Source of the DNA: Deefgea piscis
GTDB lineage: Bacteria; Pseudomonadota; Gammaproteobacteria; Burkholderiales; Chitinibacteraceae
Length of the DNA: 64,000 bases
Assembly (NCBI RefSeq): GCF_013284055.1
Contig: NZ_CP054143.1
Span: forward strand, 1,364,001 to 1,428,000
Reading direction: 5' to 3'
Both the position numbers and the translations under genes were made by a program. Below the pieces are notes generated by a model. The model searched no databases. It saw nothing but the letters and a program-made list of their open reading frames with translations, and was not told the origin of the DNA. Below are positions 54,731 to 63,900 of this stretch, one piece after another (position 1 is the first letter of the stretch; each line of letters starts with the position of its first letter).

Positions 54731-55321
54731 CTATTGCGCCAAAATGCCTAAGCCATGTTCCGCCAATAATGCCGCAGTATCGTGCAAGGGTAAACCCATG
54801 ACACCGGTAAAACTGCCGTCCAGATGCGCGACAAATACGCCGCCCAAGCCTTGAATACCATACGCGCCGGCTTTGTCCATTGGCTCGCCGCTGGCTACAT
54901 AAGTGGCGATTTGTGCGTCGCTCAGTTGGGCAAAGGTGACGCGGCTGACGCTTAATCGGGTTTGCACGCCATGTTCGTCGCGCAGTGCCAAGCTAGTCAG
55001 TACTTCGTGCGTATTACCAGAGAGTTTACGTAGCATCGCCGCAGCGTCGGCGGCATCCAGCGGCTTGCCTAAAATCTCATCGGCGAACACCACCGAAGTG
55101 TCGGATGCAAGCACGGGTTTGAGCGCCAAACCCATCGATATTAAATGTTGCCAGCCGGATTCGGCTTTTTCTACCGCCATACGAATCACGTAATCACGTG
55201 GCTGTTCGGCGGAGTGGGGCGTTTCATCGATAGGCGCGGCGATGCGTTCAAACATCACGCCGGTTTGCGCGAGTAATTCTTTGCGGCGTGGGCTGCCAGA
55301 GGCGAGGTAGAGTTGGGTCAT
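54731..55321 (-). CDS. maf: Maf-family nucleoside triphosphate pyrophosphatase
   Basis: A 196-residue house-cleaning enzyme that hydrolyses dTTP, UTP or modified nucleotides to monophosphates. LYLASGSPRRKELLAQTG at the start, VLASDTSVVF and GKPLDAADA are hallmarks. The start overlaps the upstream small membrane gene as ATGA. In the sequence rlmH, small membrane protein, maf it belongs to a tight operon. Confidence 0.92.
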   Translation of the reverse strand: MTQLYLASGSPRRKELLAQTGVMFERIAAPIDETPHSAEQPRDYVIRMAVEKAESGWQHLISMGLALKPVLASDTSVVFADEILGKPLDAADAAAMLRKLSGNTHEVLTSLALRDEHGVQTRLSVSRVTFAQLSDAQIATYVASGEPMDKAGAYGIQGLGGVFVAHLDGSFTGVMGLPLHDTAALLAEHGLGILAQ

Positions 55322-55548
55322 AATGAAGATAAAGCCTGAGCAAAAAAGAAGGTAGAAATCAACCAGCAGCCGAGCGTGACGGCGTTAAACGGCGGTGCTT
55401 GCTTGCGCCAAGCGTGTCGCAGGCCAAATCCGATTAAGTACGCAATCACTATCAAGCCATAGAGTAGCAAAGCCCCCATGCCACGCTCGCCAATATCGGC
55501 AAATAGGGCTAGCACGCAAAACAGCATGATGGGAAGCAAGTAGCCCAT
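55318..55548 (-). CDS. Small membrane protein between rlmH and maf
   Basis: A 76-residue protein with two or three hydrophobic segments (LLPIMLFCVLALFADI, ALLLYGLIVIAYLIGFGL and AVTLGCWLISTFFFAQAL). It overlaps maf by four bases and follows rlmH by ten, so it is co-transcribed. No family recognised. Confidence 0.65.
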   Translation of the reverse strand: MGYLLPIMLFCVLALFADIGERGMGALLLYGLIVIAYLIGFGLRHAWRKQAPPFNAVTLGCWLISTFFFAQALSSL

Positions 55549-55558
55549 GATGCCCGCC

Positions 55559-56029
55559 TTATTCTCGATGATAAGGATGGTTATTAATAATCGACACCGC
55601 GCGATACAGTTGCTCGGCGAGCAAGACGCGCACCATGCCGTGGGGCATCGTCATGGCTGATAGCTGCAATAATTGGTCGGCGCGTTGCTTAATACGTGGA
55701 TCAAGGCCATCGGTGCCGCCGATAATAAACACCGTTTCGCGGCCGTCGATTTGCCAGTTTTTCATGTTTTCGGCGAGTTTCATCGTCGTCCAATTGGCAC
55801 CGCGCTCATCGAGTGCCAATACGCGTGCGCCATCGGGAATCGCCGCCAAAATGCGATCGGCTTCTTCGCTCATCACTTGCTGCGGCGTGCGCGCGCTGAT
55901 GCGTTTATCGGGCTTAAGCTCAGTCAGCGTTAGCGCAAAATCACGTGGCATGCGTTTGGCGTATTCGGTAAAGCCTTCAGTAATCCAATTCGGCATTTTG
56001 TGGCCGACAGCAATCAGTTGCAGTTTCAT
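55559..56029 (-). CDS. rlmH: 23S rRNA (pseudouridine1915-N3)-methyltransferase
   Basis: A 156-residue SPOUT methyltransferase that modifies helix 69 of 23S r[23 protein letters not shown] at the start, [22 protein letters not shown] and the C-terminal [17 protein letters not shown] are family blocks. Length is exact. First gene of the rlmH-maf operon. Confidence 0.95.
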   Translation of the reverse strand: MKLQLIAVGHKMPNWITEGFTEYAKRMPRDFALTLTELKPDKRISARTPQQVMSEEADRILAAIPDGARVLALDERGANWTTMKLAENMKNWQIDGRETVFIIGGTDGLDPRIKQRADQLLQLSAMTMPHGMVRVLLAEQLYRAVSIINNHPYHRE

Positions 56030-56212
56030 ATTGATTTTTTACGGTAGTGACACGCCCGATGGTAACAGATGCGCTAGTTTTCGCGGTGACTCCGCGTTGT
56101 AGCAAGCGCACATTGCATGACTATGCATCGCTGACTACGCCTTGATTCGCCGCGAAAATCGCGTAAGCAGCGGCGGGAAAGCAAACGTCAACAGACCCTA
56201 GGTTAAAATAAA

Positions 56213-56238
56213 AACAGCCCGTCGAATAACGGGCTGTT
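56213..56238 (-). terminator. Rho-independent terminator after the TolC-family gene
   Basis: Ten-base stem AACAGCCCGT / ACGGGCTGTT around a 6-base loop, with T-run on the minus strand. Confidence 0.85.
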
Positions 56239-56255
56239 GGCTGGTGAACTTGGCT

Positions 56256-58067
56256 TTATTCGCTACGTCCGCTGGTGACTTGTTCGCGTTTGATTTTCCA
56301 TTTGCCGCCTTCGGAAACCAGATCAAGGGTTTTTTCAACAATGTCTTGATAGTTGCTTGAGCTGTAGCTTTGTTTAAAGGTCACTTTGGCTTGATCTTTG
56401 CTGACATTGCTGCAGCTTAAGTTATCAAATTTCAAAGTAATCGCGCCTTCTTTATTTAAGCGGCTACGGCGTTTATTTTCCCAATCAGCGCGAGTGCGCT
56501 TGCCTGAGGCTTCAAACTGGCTGGCATATTGCGCCAAATAGGCATCAACCTTTTTCTCTGCCCATTGGCTGCGCCAGCTTTCTACCATCTCGGTAATCGA
56601 TTTATCGCAGCTATTATTGTTAGCTGGCGTTTCTGGTGTAGTAGGAACCACCGGTGTGGCAATACGTGGTGGTCGGCCAGCCAGAGCCGCCTCACGATCA
56701 AGTGCTACGGCTGGAATCAAAGCGCCCAAGCAGTTGGCTTTATCATCTTCTGCTTCGCCGCCGCCAAGATCAGAATCGGGTGCAATGTTTTCTAGTGGCG
56801 AGATTTGCAGTGCAGAGAGTAATTCATGCGCTTGGGTCAATACGCGGGCATACGCCAGCTGATGATCATATTCAGCGCGAACGAGGGCGCGTTTGGCTTC
56901 AAATAACTCGTTTTCAGTATCTAATAAGTCGAGTAATGAACGTTGGCCAATATCAAATTGACGACGGAATGCATCACGCGCTTTTTCGGTTGAGAGTACG
57001 TGCTGATCGAGGTATTTACGTTGTTCGGTGAGGCGATAAGTATCATTCCACGCAATTTGGGTGGTTTGGCGTAAATCGCGACAGGCTTTATCGCGCAATT
57101 CATAGGTGATATTGAGCTGTTCGGCGTATTGGCTGGCCAAAGCGACATCGCTGCCACCACGGAAAATATTGTAATCAACAATCAGCTGCGCTTTGCTATC
57201 GCGATAATTGCCATCAACATTGTCGCGATTTTTATCGTAACCATGCGCGGCGCGGAAATAAAGTTGTGGATAAAAACCACTCTTTTTCGCCGTCGCAGCA
57301 GCCCGCGCGCTGCGAATATTATAAATAGCAGCTAAAAAGCTGGGATTATTACGTAATGCATCTTTTAGATTATTTAAATCTTTTGGGCTAAATGAGCCTA
57401 AATCTGGGGCATCACTCATTTTTGCATCAGGCGCTACGCCAGTCAGGCGTTCATAGCGGGCAGAAACATCGAGTAAATTCGATGATTCAGTGAGCCAATT
57501 GGATTCGGCTAATGCTAAACGACCAGTTGCCATTTCTAAATCAACACGGCGACCAACGCCAGCTTCGACACGTTCTACAATTTGATTGTAGGTTTCTTTA
57601 TGAATTGCATAATTGTCGCTCGCTAGTTCAACTAATTTGCGATAGCGTAATACATCTAAATAAGCATTGGTAGTTTCAAGCGCAGCGGCATCACTGGCGG
57701 CTAATAAATCATAATAGCGAGTGAGGCTGCCATAACCGAGACGGCGAACTTCTTCAGAAGTCGCAAAACCATCAAACAGCATTTGGCGAAATTCAATATT
57801 GTAGCTAGGGTGATTGAAGTTACCGGTTTTATTTTTTGGATCTTGCAGATTCTCTGTGCTTGCAATACCTTGAATATTTATATGTGGGTAGTATCCGCCA
57901 CGCGCAACATCTTGTTCTTTTCCTGAGGCGCGAAATTCTAGCCATTTAGCACGAATTTCTGGATTACGTAATACAGTTTGTTCGACGGCATCGCGTAAAG
58001 TTGAAGCTGCAAAGCTGGTGGTGCTACTTAGAGTGAGGAATAAAATTGCAATTGTTTTTAGCTTCAT
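56256..58067 (-). CDS. TolC-family outer-membrane channel with C-terminal Cds6/NTF2-like domain
   Basis: A 603-residue protein. A signal peptide (residues 1-20, ending SFAA) is followed by the TolC repeat structure, with the two long helical hairpins of type I secretion outer-membrane factors (FRQMLFDGFATSEEVRRLGY, QLIVDYNIFRGGSDVALASQ). Residues about 490-603 form a separate domain (ITEMVESWRSQWAEKKVDAY, WKIKREQVTSG) resembling the NTF2-like domain of Cds6-type proteins, not normal for TolC. The gene is divergent from lapG-lapD, so it is the likely LapE that secretes the RTX adhesin. The ABC and membrane-fusion partners are outside the window. Confidence 0.82.
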   Translation of the reverse strand: MKLKTIAILFLTLSSTTSFAASTLRDAVEQTVLRNPEIRAKWLEFRASGKEQDVARGGYYPHINIQGIASTENLQDPKNKTGNFNHPSYNIEFRQMLFDGFATSEEVRRLGYGSLTRYYDLLAASDAAALETTNAYLDVLRYRKLVELASDNYAIHKETYNQIVERVEAGVGRRVDLEMATGRLALAESNWLTESSNLLDVSARYERLTGVAPDAKMSDAPDLGSFSPKDLNNLKDALRNNPSFLAAIYNIRSARAAATAKKSGFYPQLYFRAAHGYDKNRDNVDGNYRDSKAQLIVDYNIFRGGSDVALASQYAEQLNITYELRDKACRDLRQTTQIAWNDTYRLTEQRKYLDQHVLSTEKARDAFRRQFDIGQRSLLDLLDTENELFEAKRALVRAEYDHQLAYARVLTQAHELLSALQISPLENIAPDSDLGGGEAEDDKANCLGALIPAVALDREAALAGRPPRIATPVVPTTPETPANNNSCDKSITEMVESWRSQWAEKKVDAYLAQYASQFEASGKRTRADWENKRRSRLNKEGAITLKFDNLSCSNVSKDQAKVTFKQSYSSSNYQDIVEKTLDLVSEGGKWKIKREQVTSGRSE

Positions 58068-58205
58068 ATTTCTCAATGTCCAATTTAGTATGATGTATTA
58101 ATGTTATAAGCGAGCTGATTTGTTGACTAGTTTACCTAAATGACTTCATTAATGCTCTAGTATTAACAATTACTACTATAGCCAAATCGTCGAGAAAAGA
58201 TCGAA

Positions 58206-58892
58206 ATGTTCAATTTGCAGCGTCCTGATTACGGATGGATTTGCAGCTTACTGTTGCTCACCATGCTTTGGGCATTTCCCGTTTTTTCAGCTTGGGATTT
58301 TGATCGTTTGCTTAAGTTAGCGCAACAACGTTATGCCGCCAACACGGTTAAAACTGTGGCAGAAATGCAGCAACTTTTGCTCAGTAGCAAAACATTACCC
58401 GAGGCCGATAAACTTAAACGAATTAATGAGTATATCAATCGTAGATTTCAGTTTGTTGAAGACCAAATATTGTGGAATCAAGCCGATTACTGGGCGACGC
58501 CACTCGAAATGATCGGTAAATCAGCTGGGGATTGTGAAGACTTTGCAATTATTAAATATATGGCATTAAAAGATACTGGGGTTTCTACTGATAAGTTAAG
58601 GTTAAGCTATGTAAAAGCCAAAATAGGAGGCACTAATAGTACAATTAGTCAGGCGCATATGGTCTTGACTTATTATAGCGAACCAGATGCTGAGCCATTG
58701 GTTTTAGATAATTTAATTAGTGAAATTCGCCCAGCAAGTCGCCGCCCAGATTTAACTCCCGTATTTAGTTTTAATCATGAAGGTGTGTTTGCTGGTAGTG
58801 GCAAGCAACCGTCGGCGTCGATTGATCGTTTATCACGTTGGAAAGATGTTTTATTGCGTATGCAAGCCGATGGTATTGACAATAAGGAATGA
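58206..58892 (+). CDS. lapG: LapG-type periplasmic cysteine protease
   Basis: A 228-residue bacterial transglutaminase-like protease with an N-terminal signal segment (residues 11-29). The catalytic triad is C110 (SAGDCEDFAI), H151 (SQAHMVLTYY) and D168 (LVLDNL). LapG cuts the N-terminus of a surface adhesin and so releases the cell from a biofilm; it is held inactive by LapD at high c-di-GMP. lapD follows with a four-base gap, and a LapA-like adhesin is encoded close by. The call is firm. Confidence 0.92.
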   Translation: MFNLQRPDYGWICSLLLLTMLWAFPVFSAWDFDRLLKLAQQRYAANTVKTVAEMQQLLLSSKTLPEADKLKRINEYINRRFQFVEDQILWNQADYWATPLEMIGKSAGDCEDFAIIKYMALKDTGVSTDKLRLSYVKAKIGGTNSTISQAHMVLTYYSEPDAEPLVLDNLISEIRPASRRPDLTPVFSFNHEGVFAGSGKQPSASIDRLSRWKDVLLRMQADGIDNKE

Positions 58893-58896
58893 CCAC

Positions 58897-60804
58897 GTGT
58901 CTTTAATTCGCCAAGTATTATTACTAATAATAATCTCCACGTTGCTTGCTTTTATGGTGAGCTTAATTGTGAGCACATTGAGCGCACGAGATTATTTGCA
59001 GCAACAATTATTTACACAAAGTAGTGATAATGCATCGTCTTTGGCCTTGTCTTTGTCTCAGCAGGCCGAAGATCCGGCAATGATTGAGTTAATGACATCG
59101 GCTTTGTTTGATTCTGGGCATTTTGAGCTGATTCGATTTCGTGATCCACATAAAAAAATAATCATTGAGCTCAAAAATAAAGAGCTGCCTAGCAATGTGC
59201 CAGCTTGGTTTATGCAATTATTTCCGATTGATGTGGCATCGGGGCAAGCTTTGGTGAATAAGGGTTGGCAGCAGGCAGGTGCTGTAGAGGTCCGTGCGCA
59301 TAGCAAATTTGCCTACGAGTCGCTATGGAGTGGCGTCGTTAAATTATTCTTTTGGATTATGGGTGGTGGGGTCTTAGTGGCCGTATTGGTTTGGGCGCTA
59401 TTTAATCGCGTGCGCCAGCCGATTCAACAGATGATTGCACAGGCAGAGGCGATTAGCGAACGCCGCTTTATTACCATTGCCGAGCCGCCATATATTGAAT
59501 TACGCCGCGTCGTTGCCGCAATGAATAGTATGGTGGTGCGAATCAAGCAAATGTTTGATGAGCAATCTGAGCGTATTGATCAGCTGCACCAAGATGTGAA
59601 TCGCGACCAAGTGACTGGCTTAGTCAATCGGGCTTTTTTTATGGGGCGCTTGTCGGGTTTACTCAACGATGAAGATCGCAGTGGCCATGGTTTTTTACTC
59701 ATGCTGCGGTTAAAAGATTTAGCCGAGATTAATCAAAATCTAGGGCGGCAAGCAACGGACCAATTGCTGAGCCAGATTGCAACGTGCTTGGCTCACTGGG
59801 ATGATCAAGGTGAGGAGTGGGTCGCGGCTCGGCTAAATGGTTGCGATTTTGCTTTAACGATGCCCGCACTAGAGCATCCAACAGAATTTGTTGCTCAATT
59901 GCTCGCGTCCTTGGCAGCATTAAGCAGTATGGAGGACTTCATCCATATCGGTTATAGCGAGTTCAATCAAGGTGAATCAATTGGTGCTTTGCTGGCCAGA
60001 ACCGATGCGGCATTGGCGCAAGCCGAGAATCAAGGCGTCATCAGTGCTGTGGCCGCCGAGGTGAATGTGGCGCTGGTGAATCATCCAAATACCTATTGGC
60101 GTACTTGCTTGCAGCAAGCAGTTCAATTGCAACAGTTTGTGGCTGCGCAATATCCAGTACTCGATTGGCAAGGGCGGGTGATTCATCAAGAGTTAATGCT
60201 GCGCCTACCTGAGGCCGGCAGCGATCGCTTATTGAGCGCCGGGGTCTTTATGCCTTTTGCCAAGCGTTTTGGTTTAACGGCTGAGCTGGATTTAGCGGCA
60301 ATTCGCTTAGCAGTGAAAGAATTGCAGCAGCACTCGGCCAATTATGCAGTGAATTTAGATATTGAATCATTGAGTCATTTGCCATTTCGCGCTGAGCTAG
60401 TAAAAATCTTGCAAGGCTTAAGTTCTGAGATTCGCGCTCGCCTGTGGTTTGATATTAATGGCAATAGTTTTACGCAAGAGTTTGAAACGTTGGCCACCTT
60501 TGCGGCGGAAATGAATCAATTTAATGTCAAAGTGGGGATTGAACATTTTGGTCGCGCGGTAAGCAGTATGCTGCGCTTATATGATTTACCGTTGGCGTAT
60601 TTAAAAATTGATGGCAGTTATATCCTCGATATTGATCAACATACTGGCAATCAACGCTTATTGAAAGAAATTGTCCGTATGGCCGATAGCCTTGGCATAT
60701 TAACGATTGCCGAGCAAGTTCGCACCGAAGCTGAATGGCAGAAATTACAAGAGCTGGGGCTAGGTGGTGTAACGGGCTTGATTACCAAAGATAAAATCAA
60801 ATAG
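58897..60804 (+). CDS. lapD: LapD-type c-di-GMP receptor with degenerate GGDEF and EAL domains
   Basis: A 635-residue inner-membrane protein. TM1 is residues 7-27 and TM2 about 146-172. The periplasmic domain between them carries W124 (VNKGWQQAG), placed like the tryptophan that binds LapG in the family. HAMP (RVRQPIQQMIAQAEAISERR) and a degenerate GGDEF follow: the loop reads NGCDF. The EAL domain lacks the EAL signature (QELM instead). Both enzymes should thus be inactive and c-di-GMP binding passes a signal outward. GTG at 58897 has AAGGA at 58884-58888. Confidence 0.9.
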   Translation: MSLIRQVLLLIIISTLLAFMVSLIVSTLSARDYLQQQLFTQSSDNASSLALSLSQQAEDPAMIELMTSALFDSGHFELIRFRDPHKKIIIELKNKELPSNVPAWFMQLFPIDVASGQALVNKGWQQAGAVEVRAHSKFAYESLWSGVVKLFFWIMGGGVLVAVLVWALFNRVRQPIQQMIAQAEAISERRFITIAEPPYIELRRVVAAMNSMVVRIKQMFDEQSERIDQLHQDVNRDQVTGLVNRAFFMGRLSGLLNDEDRSGHGFLLMLRLKDLAEINQNLGRQATDQLLSQIATCLAHWDDQGEEWVAARLNGCDFALTMPALEHPTEFVAQLLASLAALSSMEDFIHIGYSEFNQGESIGALLARTDAALAQAENQGVISAVAAEVNVALVNHPNTYWRTCLQQAVQLQQFVAAQYPVLDWQGRVIHQELMLRLPEAGSDRLLSAGVFMPFAKRFGLTAELDLAAIRLAVKELQQHSANYAVNLDIESLSHLPFRAELVKILQGLSSEIRARLWFDINGNSFTQEFETLATFAAEMNQFNVKVGIEHFGRAVSSMLRLYDLPLAYLKIDGSYILDIDQHTGNQRLLKEIVRMADSLGILTIAEQVRTEAEWQKLQELGLGGVTGLITKDKIK

Positions 60805-60928
60805 AGCAAGTTTTATCGGCTGTTATTCATTGATACATTGAGTGGAAATTTGCGCGTTGCCGCTGGAATTTACCTTTAGATGAGTCAAGAAGCCTTAGGG
60901 TCAGTTGACAGCGTGGTGATGCAAATAA

Positions 60929-60959
60929 AAAAAGGCCAGATATTAAATCTGGCCTTTTT
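60929..60959. terminator. Bidirectional terminator between lapD and the adhesin gene
   Basis: Thirteen-base stem AAAAAGGCCAGAT / ATCTGGCCTTTTT, loop ATTAA. The stem shares GCCAGAT with terminators at 46104 and 47947. Confidence 0.92.
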
Positions 60960-60969
60960 GTCATCCTGC

Positions 60970-63900
60970 TTAATCAGTAATCAGCCTTCCTTTGCTGAGT
61001 AGGTCATTGATGATGGCTTGATCACTACCTGATGTAGTGAGATCAACGCCTTGCAAGGTAATGACTTGGTCTTCTTTCGTTGTCCAATTGCCATTGCTAA
61101 ATTCACCTTTGCTACTCACGTGAATGATGGTGTCTGAACCCGATTTCTCAAAGTGCAGATACTGGGTGAGGCTGCCAGTATTTTCGCCTTGGAGTAAGTC
61201 GCGCAGATCGAGTTTATCCACATCGCCCACAGCATTGCCTGATTTGGCGTTGTTGAAGTCCATCACCACATCACGGGCTGGTGCACCAGCAGTGCCTTGG
61301 TCTCCCAGCGTCCACTTAAAGGTGTCAGATCCCGCATCGCCGCGCAGAATATCGTTACCCGAACCGCCAACGAGTAAGTCATTACCTGCGCCACCGCGCA
61401 AGGCATCAATCCCAGCTCCACCAAACAGCTTGTCGTTACCAGCATTGCCATACAGAGCGTCTGAGCCATTCTCACCAAATACGGTGTCATTGCCGCTGCC
61501 CGCGTTGACGAGGTCGGTGACTGGCTGCATTTCATTCACAATACCAAGTACTAACTTATCGTTATTGGTTGTAGTGGATAAAGTACCGTCGGCACTGGTC
61601 ATAAATTGACTAGCGAGGAAGAAGTTAGCATCTTTGGTGGCAACGGAATTGTTGTAATCTTGCGTTTCCCCCATGTAGATTAAGTCATTGCCGGCTCCCG
61701 CCTCAACGTGATCATTGCTGCCCCCAGTGAGGATGACTTGATCGTTACCAGTCGCGGTACTGGCGTAACTTTTTCCCGCACCGCCGCCAGTCGCTGAGTG
61801 ATAGCCTGCAGTGGAGACTTGAATGACATTGCCAGCATCAGATTCTGGGCCTGTTACAAAGTATGAGCCGACGCCACCTTCATTTGAACCATCTAGGATA
61901 TTGCTTTCAGGCACGACTTTGACCGTCCAAATCGCACTGGATGTGCCGCCGAAACCATCACTCACGGTGTAGCGGATGGTGGCTTCACCAATAAAGTTGG
62001 CGCTTGGTGTAAAGACTGGTAAGCCCGTTTTAGGATCAATGGTGACCACACCTTGTCCAGAAAGGAGTGTTGGCGTGCCAGTCAGCGTTAATTTATCGCC
62101 TTGCAAGTCTTTATCATTGGCTAGCAGATCAAGTGAAATCGCTTGATTGGCTTTGGTAAAGCTAAAGTCATCAACCAGTACCGGGGCAGTGTTATAGCGC
62201 GGTGGAATGACATTGATCGTCAATTTACTATTGGATTTATCTAGGTCGCCATCATTGTCGACCAAGGTAAAGCCAATATTCTCGCTGGCATTACTTTGTA
62301 AGTTTACTGGCGGCGTGTAGGTGTATTTACCATCATCCATATCAATGATGAATTGCCCACCCAATGCCGTAGTGACTTTTAAAGTATGCGTCACAGGGTC
62401 AAAGGTATAAGTGCTGCCATTGGCTGTGGTGGTGATGCTATTGCCCACAGTATTAAAGGTGTATTTCACCCCGTCAACGGTGATGTCGTTGATATGGCCG
62501 CCATCGGCACCAAACCCAGCGACCGCTGATCCAACTAGCCCACCAGTAATATTGCCTGCTGTTGGCGTGAGGATGGTATCGCGTAAGATCGGCGGCAATT
62601 GCGCCAAATTAGTGACGATAATTGAGTTCGCTTCGGTGCCCGATCCTGTACCGTTGTAAGCGAGAGGATCGAGGTTGGTGCCAGCCACCCCAGTACCTAA
62701 GCCAATTGACAGCGAATTAATATCTTTGGCATTTAAGAAGTCAGTCCATGTTTTGGTTTCGGTACTATCTAAACCTAAGCCCGTATTTGGTGCGCCGTCA
62801 GAGAAGAAATACCCTACGTTTTGGCCGCCGACGAGTTTGCCAGGTTTGTCAAAGTTTTGCATGACCTGCCCGGCTGCAGCGTCGTAATTGGTTCCACCAT
62901 TGGCAGTAAAGTTAGCCAATATGGCTTTTGCTTCTGCGGCGGTGAGCCAAGTATTGCCATTAAAGAGTTGGGTGGTAGCCGATGAGCTAAAGCCAACCAA
63001 CATGATTTTAACGTCACCCACGTTATCGTAATCGTTAATCAGCTGCGTTAACGCCTCTTTGGCCACTTGTAAGCGCGTTTTACCCGCAATCCCGCTTGGA
63101 TCAGCCATGCTGCCCGAGGTGTCTAAAGTCAGGACTAAATTGGTGCTGATATATGGCATTTGCACCGTTGCAGTTGTGCTTTGTCCTACCGGCGCATCAT
63201 CTTCAACCTTGATGGTAAATTGACCCGAGCTCGATGAAGTGCCATCCGATGCGCTAACCTTCACATCAAACGACTTCACATCTTCAGTCGTTTTGTCGGC
63301 GTGATCGATTGGGCCCGATAACGTCACGTTGTATTTGCCAGTGCCATCAATGGAAATCGTAGCAATGGTTTGATTGCCAACCGTGCCGACCAGCGTACCA
63401 CTGCCATTACCGCTCCAAACAATCGCTTGGCCACCCGAGGTTAAACCTGTTGGCGCAGTTAATGTGTAGGTGAGCGAAGAGCTATCCACGTCACTGAAAA
63501 TTACGTTTCCTGTGGCGGTAGTGGAATTGCTGGTGTCTGATGTGCCTGCGGTATCTGCAATACCGCCTTTCAAACCTTCTTCTGATACCGTCGCAGATGA
63601 GCTAGATACAAAGGTTGGCGCATCATTGACTGGCACGACAGTAATCGTACTAATGGCAGTATTGCTATTGGATACGCCATCGTTCACTGTCACGTTCAAA
63701 ATGCGATCTGCCGCACTCGGATTTTCGCTGGTGCTGCTAAAGCGAATCGATTCGATGGCCGTCTCATAAGCAGCTTTGGATGCGCTGCCGGTCAGGGTTA
63801 ATACAATTTGACCGTTAACGACGCTTTGTGACGCGACAATCCCATTTGGCAAACCGACAGTGCTTAATACATCGCCCAACTGAGCATTGGTCAATACAAT

